Notes: generated by a model from the sequence alone, not told the origin. A DNA stretch of 64,000 nucleotides from Protonemura montana (GCA_947568835.1 OX387606.1:20183940-20247939), one strand, 5' to 3'. Counted from the first letter of the stretch, positions 20,169 to 33,897 are shown. Translations and numbers: made by a program.

Positions 20169-23138
20169 ATGTCGATGTCTGACCAAGAAGACTGCACCTA
20201 TAGTCTTGACCCAGGAACAAGTAACTTTGGCGGTGGGGTTAACCACAATGGTATGCAACTTTTGAGATCTTTGACAGCTATCAGCAATGTTAATGCCCAA
20301 CTAATTTTAAATCTAGTTAATTTCTATTTCCACAGAATTTGAGCCAAGCAGTGACAGAAAGTATCAACCGCCTGAGTGTTCTGGACGAAGAAGTACAAAC
20401 TTAGAGTCTGCCCGGTCAAAACTCAGTAGTTTACATCCACTATCCAGCAGGTCATGCAGATTAATAAAAGATCCGTTGCCTCCAATAACGCGACAATCAT
20501 CAATCATAAGCAGTAGCTCTGAAGCAAGCATAGACATACGCAGGCATTGCGGTCGTTTGAACTATCCTGTGTTCAAGCCTCCATGCTTTGAGCCTTCTAA
20601 AGAAAAGAAGCCACGAAACCGGAATAAAGATAATGGAGATGGGCGCCACAGTGACGAGTCTGAAACGAGTTCAGATAAAGAGAAGATGTCTCCTACAAGA
20701 AACAATTCCACTCGGCCAGGCTCGAGTCCGATCAATTTTGATATTTTATATGGCAAAGAGAGTGCGAGAAATGTTTCCCCTCCCAAACTTACTGGACGCG
20801 AAAATGAGAGCAAAACATCGGAATCAAGCCAGTCAAAATTATCAGGCAAAACGGATGATGTTCAGGGTTCGGAAGATATATTCCCAAACTTTCGTTCGTT
20901 TTGGGATTTGACGGGAATGTATCAAGCAGGCGATTCAAGTAATACTACATCGCTGCAGGTTCTAAGCTTAGGCATGCAGCAATCTGGTGGTGGTAAAAGT
21001 GACGCGGATTCTCTTCCCGATTCGGGACACTTGGGTCATTCTGCCAGGATGCGACGCAGGGAGAAAAACGGAGGCAGCTTTTCTACCTCACTTTCTCAGT
21101 CACAATGCACGTCAAGTCCATATTCGCCATATGCTCCGTCTCCGAATGGCATCTCTTCGACGAGTTCGCCTCGATCTCCATTTGCCGTAGATCTCGATTC
21201 TCCATCATCTAAATCGAATGATAACGAGCATTGTACTCAACAAAAGCCAGCCCAAAAAGAATTCAAGCAAGACAAAAAGGAAGCAGCCACACATATGGAA
21301 AACATTGAACAGCTATTGGAGAGCTATCGAAGTGTTAATTCGGGAACGAGTAACACGTGCCGATTTTCTCAAAAATCTTTCAGAGAGCAATACGAAGCAT
21401 CGCTACCATCAAAAGCTCCAGCAGAAACTGTTGATACGTTAGTGGTTGCAGTTGACGTTCATAAAAAATGTACACAGAGAAGTTTAAAAAGTAATCCCAT
21501 GCTGACTGCAAGGAGTAATTTACTTAGCAAACCTTGTATGAGTAAACCTCCATTGCAAGATACTGGTAAAAGGAGGAAGACATCAAGTGGGCAATATCCA
21601 CCGTCGATGAATAAAATTGAAAGGCTTTCCACATGTTCCGATAATGTGAAAAGTTTACCAACAAGTGATTGCAGAAACATCAATAAAAGGACAATGGAAG
21701 CAAAAGAAACAGGCATACATATACCAAGATATTTAGCAAAAATGGGTGTGAAATCATTACAGAATTCACCTAAACGTGTTAACACAACTGCTAGCATTTT
21801 GACAGCATTGAAAGAGCCACAGGAGATGAAGCCCTTACCTCAGATGGTTAGGTCTGGGGTCGAGCATAGTCTTAGCGTTCAAAAACCTGAAGTACATTCA
21901 GCAAAGTTTCCTCCGTACTGGCCAGAAGTCAGGACGCAGGTTTCATCCCCCAGCGGTCAGAAAGATAGCTCTCCTGGGTCACTTTCCAGTCGGAGCAAAT
22001 CTCCTAGCCCATCTAGTTGCAAGAACAACCGTACTAGTTATCCAAATCTGCGTAGCCCAAAGAAAATTAAGGTTCCAAATTTTCCCAAGTCGCTTGACAA
22101 CTCCCCCAAAGAGCCATGTCCCCTGACAAGCAGGTCATTGCAGATACAAAAGCTTCAGCCACCCAAGTCTCCACCTCAGTCGCGTAGACGCAAGACCACA
22201 AGTGTCTTTCAGCCACAACAGGAACCCAACCCGTTCGATTTAAGGCTAAACCTGCCTCCATCACCGTCGCCACCGCCCCCTTCACCACGCCCAGCCACCG
22301 AAGAAGAGATGCACGTCTTCCCTCCCGATCCGAACTGGATCCGCTTGGAACCCTATCCCGGATGTGTGCAGTACTGTCCTGTGGGCAAGCAGCATACACA
22401 CCAAATCGTCGTTCAGCTCCAAGAAAGTCCCCGACAACCATCCGAATTGAGTCCGTTTGAAAGTTCGAGCGGTTCGAAACTATCGAAGAAGTCAACGCAG
22501 CGCGACGAAGACGAGATTTCTGTGGAACCGAGCATCGAGACAAATGTAACTCAGTACGAGCGCAACCTTGAAATCTTCCAACAAAAGAGATCCAACAAGC
22601 AAGTTAGTGTAAGATCACTGCCAATATTGTCAGGAAGCAAAAGCAAATATAGGGGCAAGCCACAGAACTCAAATTTCACTAAATTAATGACAAAAGAAGA
22701 AGACTACAAGCTAGCCAACGCTTGGTTTGAAAACGAAATTAGCGGTAAGCATAGTTATGAAACATAAACATACTAATGAAGTGTGCACACCTACTTTTAT
22801 TGCAGTCTCAATGCTTACATTTGCTTTAGTAACTTATGGTGTTCTTTTTACGGATAGAAACGGGCATAGACCACCACGCTAGTGGTAATTGGAGGGACGG
22901 CACGCAGTTCAACAGGCCTGTGAGTCCTGTGAGCATTGCAAAAGCCGTCGCGGTTACTACCCCTGCCGAAGAGAGTCCAGGCACGCCATCCCAAGTCAGC
23001 TACGACTCGACAGAGAGAGACTACGCCCTGGATGACATTTCTCTAGAAACTGCGTCAGAAAACCAAGGGCGTTGCTCGTGGCTAGCAAACTTTTGTATGT
23101 CACTAGGCACTAAATGGTTTTCCACACAACAAAATTAG
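20169..23138 (+). CDS. Unrecognised Ser/Pro-rich protein, about 923 aa
   Basis: Three coding exons join in frame: 20,169-20,250, 20,336-22,744 and 22,858-23,138. Junctions are AATG|GTATGC to TTCCACAG|AA, and AGCG|GTAAGC to GGATAG|AA. The start is ATG 20,169 (MSMSDQEDC), with another ATG two codons on. More 5' exons are possible. The protein is rich in Ser, Lys and Pro with no membrane segment and no recognised enzyme domain, and looks largely disordered. A proline run (LPPSPSPPPPSPRP, about residue 670) precedes a denser block, VFPPDPNWIRLEPYPGCVQY and GKQHTHQIVVQL, and a later acidic/aromatic segment, MTKEEDYKLANAWFENEIS. These could be short binding motifs or a small conserved domain. The C-terminus ends CMSLGTKWFSTQQN. 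A scaffold, cytoskeletal or nuclear adaptor role is a guess only. Codon use is even and no frame break is seen across 2.4 kb. Confidence 0.85.
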
Positions 23139-23775
23139 GAACTAAAATTCAGACGTTGGTTAAGAACTAGGTACGGAAGTACTTTAGCTGATAACTGTTA
23201 ATTAGGTTACAATTTATAGGCATAAGGAATCAACCTTTTATTAGATTAGAGAAAAGCAAATGAAAGTATTTGTCAAGTTAAGTGTTGATTTTATTTTCTC
23301 ATTTTATAACGTACACCTAATCATTTTATATCGAGAGCATCATCTAAACTTTACCACTCCTTTAATGATCGAACAAGAGCTTAGTTTCCACACTCTATAT
23401 AGATTGGATTTGAAGCCAAAATTCAGTAACAAAATTAACTTTCCATCTGAGACAAAAAAAAAGTTATTATACATTGTCATGAACAACTATCATCTATTAG
23501 ATAGTGGTACGCAAATAGTTGCTGAATGCATATATTTTCACATTAATTTTCAATAGTAGGTAATGGTGATACAACTTAAGAATGATCGAGTATAGTGCAA
23601 GCAAGAGATTATCATAAACACGTAGGTACGATTAGTGCTGTTTAAGATTGGATCATCTCTTAGCTTGGGTATCAATCATAACGATACCACTCTCCACTCT
23701 AGCAAACAAAAACCTCAGTTTGAGCATTGACCAATCTTCTGAAATGTAGTTAAATGTCAAATTGCATTGGTACAA

Positions 23776-23793
23776 AATAAATAGTTCAATAAA
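23776..23793 (+). terminator. Paired polyadenylation signals of the 923-aa gene
   Basis: Two AATAAA hexamers seven bases apart, about 640 bases after the stop codon. Confidence 0.5.
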
Positions 23794-23958
23794 AGTGACT
23801 TCTATTTAGGTCCTAAGCACCGGGAAGTTAATACTGTTGACTAATTATAACTCAATTAGCCACAAATTTTACTCTTGCTATTCTAAGTTCTCCTAAACAA
23901 AAAGAAAAATCACATTTTTTTTTGTTAACTTAAATTAAATCACATCTTTTGAGAATTA

Positions 23959-23964
23959 TTTATT
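23959..23964 (-). terminator. Polyadenylation signal of USP3
   Basis: AATAAA on the minus strand, 225 bases downstream of the USP3 stop codon. Confidence 0.5.
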
Positions 23965-24186
23965 CGTCTGACCTAACCACATCGTCAATGAAAACCCTGA
24001 ATACAAGTAAATGAATCGAAAAATGAAGAGCGATTAGAACTTTCAAGTGAATGTGTATTGAAAAGGAAGAGAAAGCAAAAAAAAAACCCAGAGAATAACT
24101 GGCGAAATGAAACTGAACCGTCAGGTGTACACAAGCTAGGAATGTTAGATGGATGACGCTGGCACAGGCTGAAATGAGATGAACGG

Positions 24187-27100
24187 TCAGGAGGTCTTCA
24201 CATCGGGAAGGTTCAGAGTGCGGCGAATGTAGAAAAGTATGTATGCCTTGGATTGCGTCACTTGCTCGATGGGCACTGGCCTCACTGAACTGTCGTTGAA
24301 GTGGAACCAGCCCGACTCATTGACCGCAAACGCAGTGTAGTGTCCAGAGCCAGCCCTGGAACAAGCAAGAGCATTGCTTCATTTAATTATAGAGATCGAC
24401 AACAGGTGGGTTGTTTAAAAAGATGAGGTTGGCATTGGATAAATATTTGTCAGAGAAGGATAGAGGGACGAGATTTCTCATAAGTTAGCAAAAAATACAG
24501 CTGGTGGCACGAGATTTAGTTTATCAACATTTCCGCTACTGCGATAACTTGTCACTCCCTATAGTTTTCAATGGATTTCAACTGAGCAGTGCCATCGATA
24601 AAATGTGACAACTCGCTCTAAGTATTACCCCCCAGCAATGTTTCTTGGTATCATATCTCAAAGCTGGTCGAGGACATAATAAAACACTTTTGAGTAATAA
24701 GAACTATTTACGAAAAAGACTATCCTATCAGATAGATGAGAAAAAAAGGCAAGCATATTTTGGTTTTGAAGTAGTTTGTCGAAATGGTTGGATAGGTGAA
24801 GATGGTACCAGAATAAATGGCATTTATCATGTTGATGTTTCCATGTTGCTTACTGCATCGTCAACACTTCCAATAGCTGCTACTATCTCTGCATCTTACA
24901 AATGTCCCTATGGGAAAATAAAATACTACACAGCCTTTGAGATTTCATACCATATGGAGGAAAGCATATGACCCTCTCGGTAATATTTCAGAACCAAAAC
25001 TACTAATAATATTTAAACAGGTAATATGACATATTTGCAAATAAAATATGAAATAATTGAAATCTCAATAGATTCGCATGTGGTCTCACCCAGACCCGTG
25101 ATGAACGATAACAGCAGCCAGGTCGTAGAGGCTGTTAGTGAGATCTTTCACCCGAGCATCGGGCGTGTCTGGGTTGTCCAACGTGAACTGGGTCATGTCC
25201 AGTGCTTTCACCGGGAATGTGACGTTGGTGTCGAGCTTGGTGCGGAACCCTCCAAACCAGCGGAACCGCTTCAGGTGAAGGCAGAGCACGTTGGGCAGCC
25301 GCCGAATCCAGAAACTGAGGGCGTGCGCAAACGCTTAAAACCATAGCACTTCATTTTCATCACGTTTTAAATAAAATAATATCTGCCACGCGGATTACCG
25401 TTTGGTGGAGCGTTGCTTGCTCTGGCAGGTGTTGCACAAGTATTGCTCAGTATCTCCCAGTTCTTCTACTTGCACGAAACTTCGGAGGCAATCTGAAAAC
25501 AAGGTCATTACCCGTTTATGGAGGTTTCAACCATTTCCTGGTATAAGAAAGTAAAAGCATGGCCACAGGAGGCAAGCAAAAAACAGGAGGCCTACATTCT
25601 AAACTAGTTGATAAAAATAAAAATGTTTGGGTAAGTAGAGGTTTGCTTTTTTGAGATGGATTTTTGGTCCTAACAAGGACCAAGATCCAAGGTCTACCAA
25701 CGCCAAACTAAAATTTATTGCTGAAAGATTTACTAAACATAAAAATAGTTGTAGTTACTTGTCAATTTAATAAAATGATTACAAGCATAAGGTTTTTAGG
25801 TTCAGAGTCTCAGCGCTTATGGGAAAATGACTTTGCAAAAATTGCTGACCCATAACTACGAACTGGTGACCATAGGCTTTTGACTTTGACTAGAAACTAT
25901 AACCAATCCTTATAAAAATTAAAAATAAGCAATAATAAATATCCTACCGGTAAGATCGCAGTCGATTCCACCAGTCTTGTCAGTCTTGTCGAGAAATTGA
26001 TCCGGCACATCAAGCGAGAGATCGAGGAACGGGTCGTGTTTCTTGGACTCTCCGCTGCAGTTCAAGCAGCGCACTTCGCTCTGTAACGTGCCGCCGAAGA
26101 TGCTAGTCACGATGCTTGTTCGTCCTTTGTGCGTCTGACCAACAGCTTTCTGCGTCGAGTCGGGCAGCAAGTGCAGCAGCTCCGTGTGCAGCCGATCCAG
26201 CATGTACCGGAGGAACTCGTGAGCGTCTTGTTGCTGGTAGCCTCTGTGGAACATAATGTCATGGAATCACGTGAACACAGTTGTAACCTACTTGACTACC
26301 TTCAGGTGAGACATTTTTTTCAATTTTCATGGTTTCAAAACTTAACGTGTTTTGAATTCATTACATAAGGCTCAGCTGTTCGAATCATGTATTATTTTCG
26401 TCTAACCTATATAAAAAAATGTATATTTGCAAAACAGGGTTTAAATGGTGAGTTAGATTGTCTCTTTTCTTATAGTTTTGCTCCTATCCTTGTATTTTTA
26501 TGGAAGATTACTGCATGACTGGTTACTTTCACATAGCAAATTAAATTTATTTGGGAGTTGATTTAAATGCTCTTTTTCACCTGCCATGTCAAGAGACCAA
26601 GACATCAGCTTGTGAATTTATTGGGGGTTAACCTGGTTGTTACAAAATTGCCACCAAGGTCCTTTACACATTAAGAAATGCAGCATTTTCTTACCTATAA
26701 CGAGGTACAACCTTCCAAATGACTAAGAATAGGGACTCGGGCGAGATTGCACTCTTCGCGTCTCCTGTGCTCAGATTGAGTATGACCTTGCGCAGTTCTT
26801 CGGTCATGGCTGCCTGTTTGGCGGCATAGGAAGTGCGAGACTGGTAAGACCGTGTGTTCATTTGCGACTCTTCAAGAGCCGGCATTGTCTTAAAGTAATA
26901 GCAGAACTCTTGGATATTGCTGCAAACAAAAACATTGGATATTAATGAGTGTAAAATGTTTTTTACAAGTATTATGTCATGCCAATTCAATTTTTTTAGC
27001 AGACACTTAACTTGTTCAGCTCAGATTTCGAAATTTACATACCTAAGTGATTGGAGCACCGCATTCATGAAGCATGTGTTCCCTAAGTTACGCAACCCGA

Positions 27101-28458
27101 CAGCCTTTTTTCCTTTAGGCTTGGGAACAATACTCGACTGATCTATCAATTGCTTCATAGAAGGCTGATTCTCATTCCCATCGCTGTCCCCGCAATGCGA
27201 TCTAGAATTTCATGAACGAAAACTACTTTAATATGGCAAAGATTTCATCACAAAACTCGGGTTGCAAGTTGTTCAGTTGCATTTTTCAAACATTTTCATT
27301 TGAATAAGAAACCTAAGCAAACAATCCTTAAGTAAAAAGACACAAAAATCATATTTGGGCATGTACAAATTTGATTTGGCCACCTATGTAGCTAGTTAAA
27401 GGATAATATACAATATGGCAGTGGCAGCTTGCATTACCGTTTACGAGAACGTGGTCTTAGGCATCGAACGTTTTCCTGCATCTCTTTCGACACTGAATCT
27501 GATTTCCACGAGCCTTCATCGTCCTGGCTGAGGCTAGCTGGTGACAGTCTATGGCGTAATTTTCCCAGAGCACCGCATTGCGTGTCATTGACAACAAACT
27601 CATCGCACTCGTAGCTTTAATGAAGGAGAACCAAAAATTAGTACCAGCTGATGAAGATACATTTCAGCCATTATATTTTTGTGACTACCTAACTTGTATT
27701 CTTACCAGAATACACTCAAGGAATCAAATTCAATACAAATGTTGTGGCAACTATTTTCCTCGGAATGATCTTTTGCGTGGCCCTTTACATAGCGACCACA
27801 ATTTATTATACCACATTTTAGACACAGCCATGGACTCAGCGAAGTTTCACAGACTGAAAAATAAATTTCAAATTCAATCAATATGTATCAATTAGCTTCA
27901 AGACTATTTAAATAACTCTTAGTGCAATAAGTTGAAAATGTATAAAGGTATATCTATATAAAATGTTATAATTCCAGACTTTTTATAGGATGGAAGGGAG
28001 GGTGGTAAATGACCCCCAGCAAGAATTTCATATTCTTTTTTTTCGTGTTTCTAGTTGGTTAAATAACTAGCAACGTTGGGAAAAGCGAACAAAGAGTTGG
28101 TCTTTATTTAATTGATTTACAGACACGATATTTTCGAAATAAACATCAAAGGCCCTTGAAGCCAGGTCATTGAAACATTAGGTAGGAACAGCCTTGACAA
28201 GAAAATGGAGGGCCCTTTAATTTATTAGGCCTTTCCGAGACAATATCATACTGCGTGTCTCATGAACGTTAATATTGATTTGCTTTCTTAAGACCTAATG
28301 CAGTTCCATAGATTTTAGTTTCAGTTCGACAGAAGCCATAATTAGGCATGCAATCTTGGACTAAGCTTACCAGCGCATAGCCATTCCTTTGTGGCCTCAG
28401 CATTTAGAAGAAAGTCCTCCACTACATTTACATTTTCTTGTAGATGGGGACAGTCCAT
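24187..28458 (-). CDS. USP3: Ubiquitin carboxyl-terminal hydrolase 3 (USP3)
   Basis: Cysteine protease that removes ubiquitin, known in animals as a nuclear deubiquitinase of histones H2A/H2B. Nine coding exons join in frame: 28458-28371, 27853-27706, 27614-27438, 27201-27043, 26919-26695, 26243-25948, 25492-25399, 25314-25090 and 24355-24187, giving 526 aa (vertebrate USP3 about 520). The N-terminal ZnF-UBP runs from [10 protein letters not shown] through [27 protein letters not shown] and [10 protein letters not shown]. The catalytic Cys box is [18 protein letters not shown], followed by [11 protein letters not shown] zinc-ribbon pair YLCNTC is preceded by RCLNC. The His box is [14 protein letters not shown], and the last exon ends with FHFNDSSV and AYILFYIRR. 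All catalytic residues are present. The exon before the ATG is joined by TTTTACACAG, implying a non-coding first exon. It lies tail-to-tail with the 923-aa gene and on the same strand as RpS17. Confidence 0.96.
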
Positions 28459-29075
28459 TCTGTGTAAAATATTTTAGATCTTCTCTAGAAGATTTGAGAT
28501 GAAAGTTTCTTTCTTCCAGAGCGAGTCGTAAAACACGTATAATTCCGGCTGGAGAGTAGATCGATCAATGCCCCGAAACGTAGCTCCAGCCAGCAGCGAC
28601 CCACAGCACAGCCTGTTGTTGACACCTCGCTCTAGCGTCTTGATTCCACAACTTTTCAGTATCCTTGCGCTTGGCAAAAATTCGGCCAAGGCTCAATATT
28701 TTTGTTGTAGTTCGTCCGTCAATGAATTATCAAATCGAACTTTACGACTCTCAACTGAATTCACGAGTTAGCCCAATCCAATCCACATATATCCTACGGT
28801 AGACAAATGAGCAGCAACTAGCACACCCAGCCCATGTTACACCCCCCCTACCTTGTTCAATGCTAGTTTACACACCATATTGATTAATTGTCCTCAGCTT
28901 CAAATCAATCAAATTTAAATGCACAGGGATGGTATACAATTATATGGTATCAGGATCTGCAAGCTAACATTCAAGAAGCCAAACTCAAATTAATACAATA
29001 ATTTGTCACATCACCAGTTTAATACAATCAAAGTAGCCATGGACAGGATACAGATTTGACAACAGAATGGTTACT
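28459..29075. promoter_or_regulatory. USP3 upstream region and RpS17 3' region
   Basis: This 0.6 kb gap should hold the USP3 non-coding first exon and promoter on the minus strand, plus the RpS17 3' UTR. An acceptor (TTTTACACAG) directly precedes the USP3 ATG. No TATA box stands out. The minus-strand open frame at 28,474-28,689 shows no family likeness and is probably UTR or chance. Confidence 0.45.
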
Positions 29076-29896
<821 letters not shown>

Positions 29897-30686
29897 GTTG
29901 ACGCGATTACCGGAAAGGACCCAAAGGAGACTTGCGCAGAACGTACCTACTAAGTATTTCTATCGACTCTGCTTTTACTCTCCATCGACTCTGTGATCAG
30001 CTGAGCGTGATCCAAAATGGCGTAGAAAAGTGTGGAGTAGGGAGGTGCTGCTTGAATTTTGCCTTCATCATGCTTCCAATGTCGTTTGAACATGTTGTGC
30101 GCCTAGTAAAACACTCTCCACTAGATAGGAGACGCAGTATTACTTCGAGGTAAGTGCCAGGGCGCAGGCGAACAATATCTTGCTCGACTATTGTTGAGAC
30201 AATTGCCCGTCACTGAAGTTATACATGCAGTGAGGTGTGACATTTGGGTAGTGGTGGTTGTGTAGACCGGTCGCGCTCAATTTTTAATCGGACGAGTGCA
30301 GTTTTGCGTGTGCTTAGACGGATGACTGAGAATATTTATCCAATATGTTAGCAAGAACCGGAAGATAACGCAATTTATTTATTAGAAGCTGACAATAAAG
30401 TTTTGACAGCTCTTTGTCAGATATGTGTGGTCGTCAAAATAAATATTTTCATCGGAACTGAAAGCTAGACATCGCGTAAATTTGACAGCCAGCACATTTC
30501 CTCCACCTGTCATCTGAAAAGGTACACGTTTTCTTGGGCTGTCATGCATTTTTTATCCCCACGTGGGCTTCAAGTAAAGTTGACAGTTGTGGGTTGTCAA
30601 CCCGCTTTTTTATTTCTTGATTTTACTCACATTTTGTGAAGTTTAGATAACATCTGTTTAATCTGATTTGTTTGTTTTTTTCACAG
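29897..30686. promoter_or_regulatory. Divergent promoter region, RpS17 / convertase
   Basis: The 790 bases between the RpS17 ATG (minus) and the first recognised convertase exon (plus). The RpS17 start site is probably at the TCCTTTCC or TCTCCTTT pyrimidine tracts at 29,910-29,935. A non-coding first exon of the convertase may also lie here, since the coding exon begins with a splice acceptor. No TATA box is clear on either strand. Confidence 0.45.
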
Positions 30687-30934
30687 GTCGCGTTCCCTAC
30701 GCACATTGTTTCAAATCTAAATTCAGTGTTTCTCATTATTACAATAGTTCCAATATGGTTTGCCATGCAGTATTCAGTGTTTTTTCCATATCCTATGTGT
30801 TTGTGATCATTTTTGCAATTTGCGAATCTCGTCTAACGCCCGTGTATCAAAACCAGTTCGCCGTGCATATACCACTGGGAAATGTTTCTGCGGATGAAAT
30901 CGCCAGCAAGCACGGTTTCAAGAATCTTGGACAG
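30687..30934 (+). CDS. Furin-like proprotein convertase, first coding exon
   Basis: Subtilisin-family endoprotease of the secretory pathway that cuts precursors after paired basic residues. Only the N-terminus is in the window. The acceptor TTTTTTTCACAG is followed by 68 bases of UTR, then ATG 30,755 and 60 codons to CAG|GTCAGT at 30,934. The residues MVCHAVFSVFSISYVFVIIF form a signal peptide. They are followed by ESRLTPVYQNQFAVHIPLGN and ASKHGFKNLGQ, which match the prodomain start of furins (VFTNTWAVRIPGG...KHGFLNLGQ). Furin genes also split after LGQ. The frame runs on past the donor into non-conserved residues, which argues for splicing there. The assignment to furin rather than PC2 rests on AVHIP and FKNLGQ. 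The catalytic domain must lie beyond 64 kb or in exons too short for me to see. Confidence 0.8.
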
Positions 30935-33544
30935 GTCAGTTTATTTTCAACACCTTCGCATTGTCTCTCGTCTTACTCGGTAATTAAGTGTCAACTGCTC
31001 GGTGTCGACTGTCGAGTCAGTGATGACGCAAGTCCCACTATGCCAAGTTCTTCGTTTCGTTTTTGCTGCCACTCGCGACTTGCAAACTTGCTGACTCTGT
31101 TGAAATACCAAAAATAATTACATTTCTTTTGTAAAAAAAAAAAAAAAACTCAGAGGGCACGTGACGTGAACCTCACTTCGAAGCGCAAAACAATATTCAC
31201 CCTGAAAAATGATTCAGGCTTGAATAGATAAACAAAAATTTGCATTTCAGTGTATCCACAAAATGTGCAATGCACGAGTGAACTTTCTCTATAAGGTTTA
31301 CTTTCACCGTCAGAATAATATGTTTTACACTTTCTTTACTATTATTTTTAACTGGGGATGGCAATTTTTGTAACTGGATTAATTAATTAGTCAGCATCGC
31401 TCGTTATATCGGAATCCCCTTGTTACGTAACGTTTCCGTTGCTGGGAAGGACATTCCCTGCGTTACTTTGGTAGCCACTTAGGTTAGGAACATGATTGAC
31501 AAGGCACAGACAGGTATAGGCCGAGAGATTATAGGTATTTTAAATCCGAGTGCAACAGATCGTTGTAAACGCCGAGGATTCTGAGGCTTGTTCCGTTTAC
31601 CGGTGGCCCGACACCTCGCGCCCGGCAAGTCCTCTGTCCCTTGCAACGAGCTACTCCGTCCGGACACCTGAAATGTCGGACTGCTCGCCCGCGATTCGGT
31701 CACTTTCCCTTCTCGCGGCCGCGCGCCGTTGCGATATCATATTTATTATGATAATGGGCTATAAATTTATTATACTACCTTTTATAAGTATTCGTTTATT
31801 TAAGACTGTTTTGCATAATAACACTGACCGAATTCAGGCAATGAAATTAATTGTGTTAGCGAGAAGTGGTGTATCAGATTGGACCGCGGTATGATTTATT
31901 ATTATTATTTTTAGTACCTCTCGGTGCTAGCTCTGTGTTATTCTAAACTCGATAACGGAACGAAACCAAAAATCGTTTAACCCCGCAAAGAACGTCTCTT
32001 TATAAGTGACGACTTTCAATATTTCCAATATCGAGTCTTACCGACAGTCGCGATATTCTTTGTGGAAGAAAACGTCGATTATTTTGTTCTCAAGTCAACT
32101 TGAGACTTTACACTTCCGATCAATCAAAGTGAAAATACACCGCGACTACTCTTCAATTTGATTCGACTTGGTCAAGGACTAAATCTAAAAATAACTCTCT
32201 AGCCACTTTGTGAAACTACTTTGAATAAAAACGTTAAGAATGCCATACGAAGACAGCGTCTAGGAAGGAAGCCGTCAAGAGGCAGGTGTCTTCTTTTCCC
32301 TTTTTGGCTGTGCATGCTCGCGATAGTGGGGTCTACGACGGCTGTGCCATGCAGATGAGCAAGCGTCGACGCGTCGTCCTTGAATCCGGGGAAACACCTA
32401 GTCAGACTGAAGTGAGACGGATCTTCTTGGATAATATCTCGAATGCATAATTTATCTACCGCCGCCGACGTTGCAGCCGCCGCCGCCGCCGCCGATTATT
32501 TTGCACCTTTCGCCATGGATCAGCATCCGTCGAAACAGGGTCACGCGTTCCTTTCGCGTTCAATCTACTGCGGCCTAGGTGTTCCTCCTCACACTGCATA
32601 TTAACCGCACATTACGCGAAGATCTCCAAGTAAATTCCTTCCATGATTATTCCGGTAGATGCGCTTAAGTAACCCTTTGTCCTACGCGGTAACGCTGATC
32701 ACCATTGTGTCTTCGAAACGTTCACTATTACCCATTTATAACACAATAGACGTCTTCGCGAGCTTTGTCCTAGTGTAATATTAATGCAGCATATGCCGCC
32801 ACGTGGGTTTGTTTTCGCTAATCACTCATCTATAATAGTTTATCGTCGTCTACCTCGGCGTGGCTTTGACTTGTGTGAGATTAGGCGCCTCCTAGAGTGG
32901 GCCAAAGGGTTGGGTGCCATAGTGGATCCAGAGTTTTGCTTATGCCAAGAGTGCTTCTTGGCCGTACTTATGAGCTTATGCCAGCGTAGGCCAGGGTTTC
33001 TCCTGCCCCATGGCCTTATCTTTGGGACGACGGGCAAAGTTATAGAACTTAATTGAGCCGGAGCTAACTAACGAACAGCTGAGATTTAAGCTCGATCGTA
33101 TTGAAAGGGTAGCCCATCAAACGCGCGTGCTGCCTGCCAGACTTTCTGTTCTACGTGCTCGTTCTCTCTCGCTCTCCCGGGCGCCTACCTCTGTCTCTCT
33201 CACTCTAACTCAGTCTATGTGTGTGCGAGTGTGCTGGTCGTTGGCAAATTAATCAATCAACTTAGGCGTAAGCTGCTAGTGGGTTCACAACTTTTTGAAG
33301 CGGATAATGCGCTTGATAGATAAGCCAATATCAGCGAAAACTGGGCGACCCGACTCCTATGGGGCATGATCGGTGCATCGAGACAATATAGGCGCTAAAG
33401 CTGGAGAAAGAGCAATAACCAACACCATTTGTAGGAAACTTTGAGAGCGCTCGGACCTCCGGCTCTATGCGTAGTGTTGTACATACATACCCCATAAACC
33501 CCCACCTACATACCCCCACGCTCCTTTGCTCAGCGTACCGAACT
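30935..33544. other. Intron of the convertase gene, proximal part
   Basis: No exon resembling the next prodomain segment (FGDYYHF-like) was seen. A (GCC)n-rich patch occurs at 32,458-32,496, with CpG-rich text at 31,580-31,740. An enhancer or alternative promoter is possible. Confidence 0.45.
32458..32496. repeat. (GCC)n trinucleotide repeat
   Basis: GCCGCCGACGTTGCAGCC followed by five further GCC units, in non-coding DNA. Confidence 0.7.
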
Positions 33545-33897
33545 GTTTGGCGTGTTGGAAACACTGGTTCTCGTGAGATCACCGAAGTTAAGTTACACTG
33601 CGCTGAGTCCGGTATTGGATGGGTGACCATCATACACATGACCAGTTCTGTTCGGGAGAGAGGTTAGAGGGATGAAAGTTAGTACAGAAACTTCATTCGC
33701 CTTGCTTATCAACCTCTCGACAGCATGGATTTGTGGAGGAATCCTGCTGTTTGAGTTGTACCGTCCTTTGGAAAGGACGTTAAGCCGGTGGTCCCCTTGG
33801 TGCTCTTCGATAGGAGTAGGCTACGTGCCGGCACCGGGTTTCCCCTCCTTCTTTCTATGCTAGGTTAGGTTCATAATCATCCTCATCATCATCATCC
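33545..33897 (+). mobile_element. 5S-rRNA-derived SINE, best-preserved copy
   Basis: The head GCGTGTTGGAAACACTGGTT, then CTCGTGAGATCACCGAAGTT, and later GTATTGGATGGGTGACCATC, match 5S rRNA through boxes A and C. The body holds GGAAAGGACGTTAAGCCGGT, which to my memory resembles central domains of some invertebrate SINEs. The tail GCTCTTCGATAGGAGTAG...GCCGGCACCGGGTTTCCCC...CTAGGTTAGGTTCATAATC is shared with the other copies, and the element ends in (ATC)n. It lacks open frames and is expected to depend on a LINE for movement. Confidence 0.78.

Larger units (their letters stand above)
23139..24186. other. Convergent 3' region between two genes
   Basis: Holds the 3' UTRs of the 923-aa gene (plus) and USP3 (minus). 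AATAAA at 23,776-23,781 and 23,788-23,793 can end the plus transcript. TTTATT at 23,959-23,964 gives an AATAAA on the minus strand, 225 bases past the USP3 stop. The two ends are about 170 bases apart. Confidence 0.6.

Noticed and set aside
20476-20480. Start of the 923-aa protein at 20,476
   Set aside because: The codon there is TTG and the frame stays open upstream to a splice acceptor at 20,336. An ATG in an upstream exon at 20,169 joins in frame.
28474-28689. 71-codon minus-strand frame just upstream of USP3
   Set aside because: It ends before the USP3 ATG, lies across a splice acceptor and has no family likeness; probably UTR or chance.
33545-33640. Functional 5S rRNA gene
   Set aside because: Boxes A and C are kept, but the ends do not pair as in 5S rRNA and the sequence continues into a tail shared with other copies, so it is a SINE.
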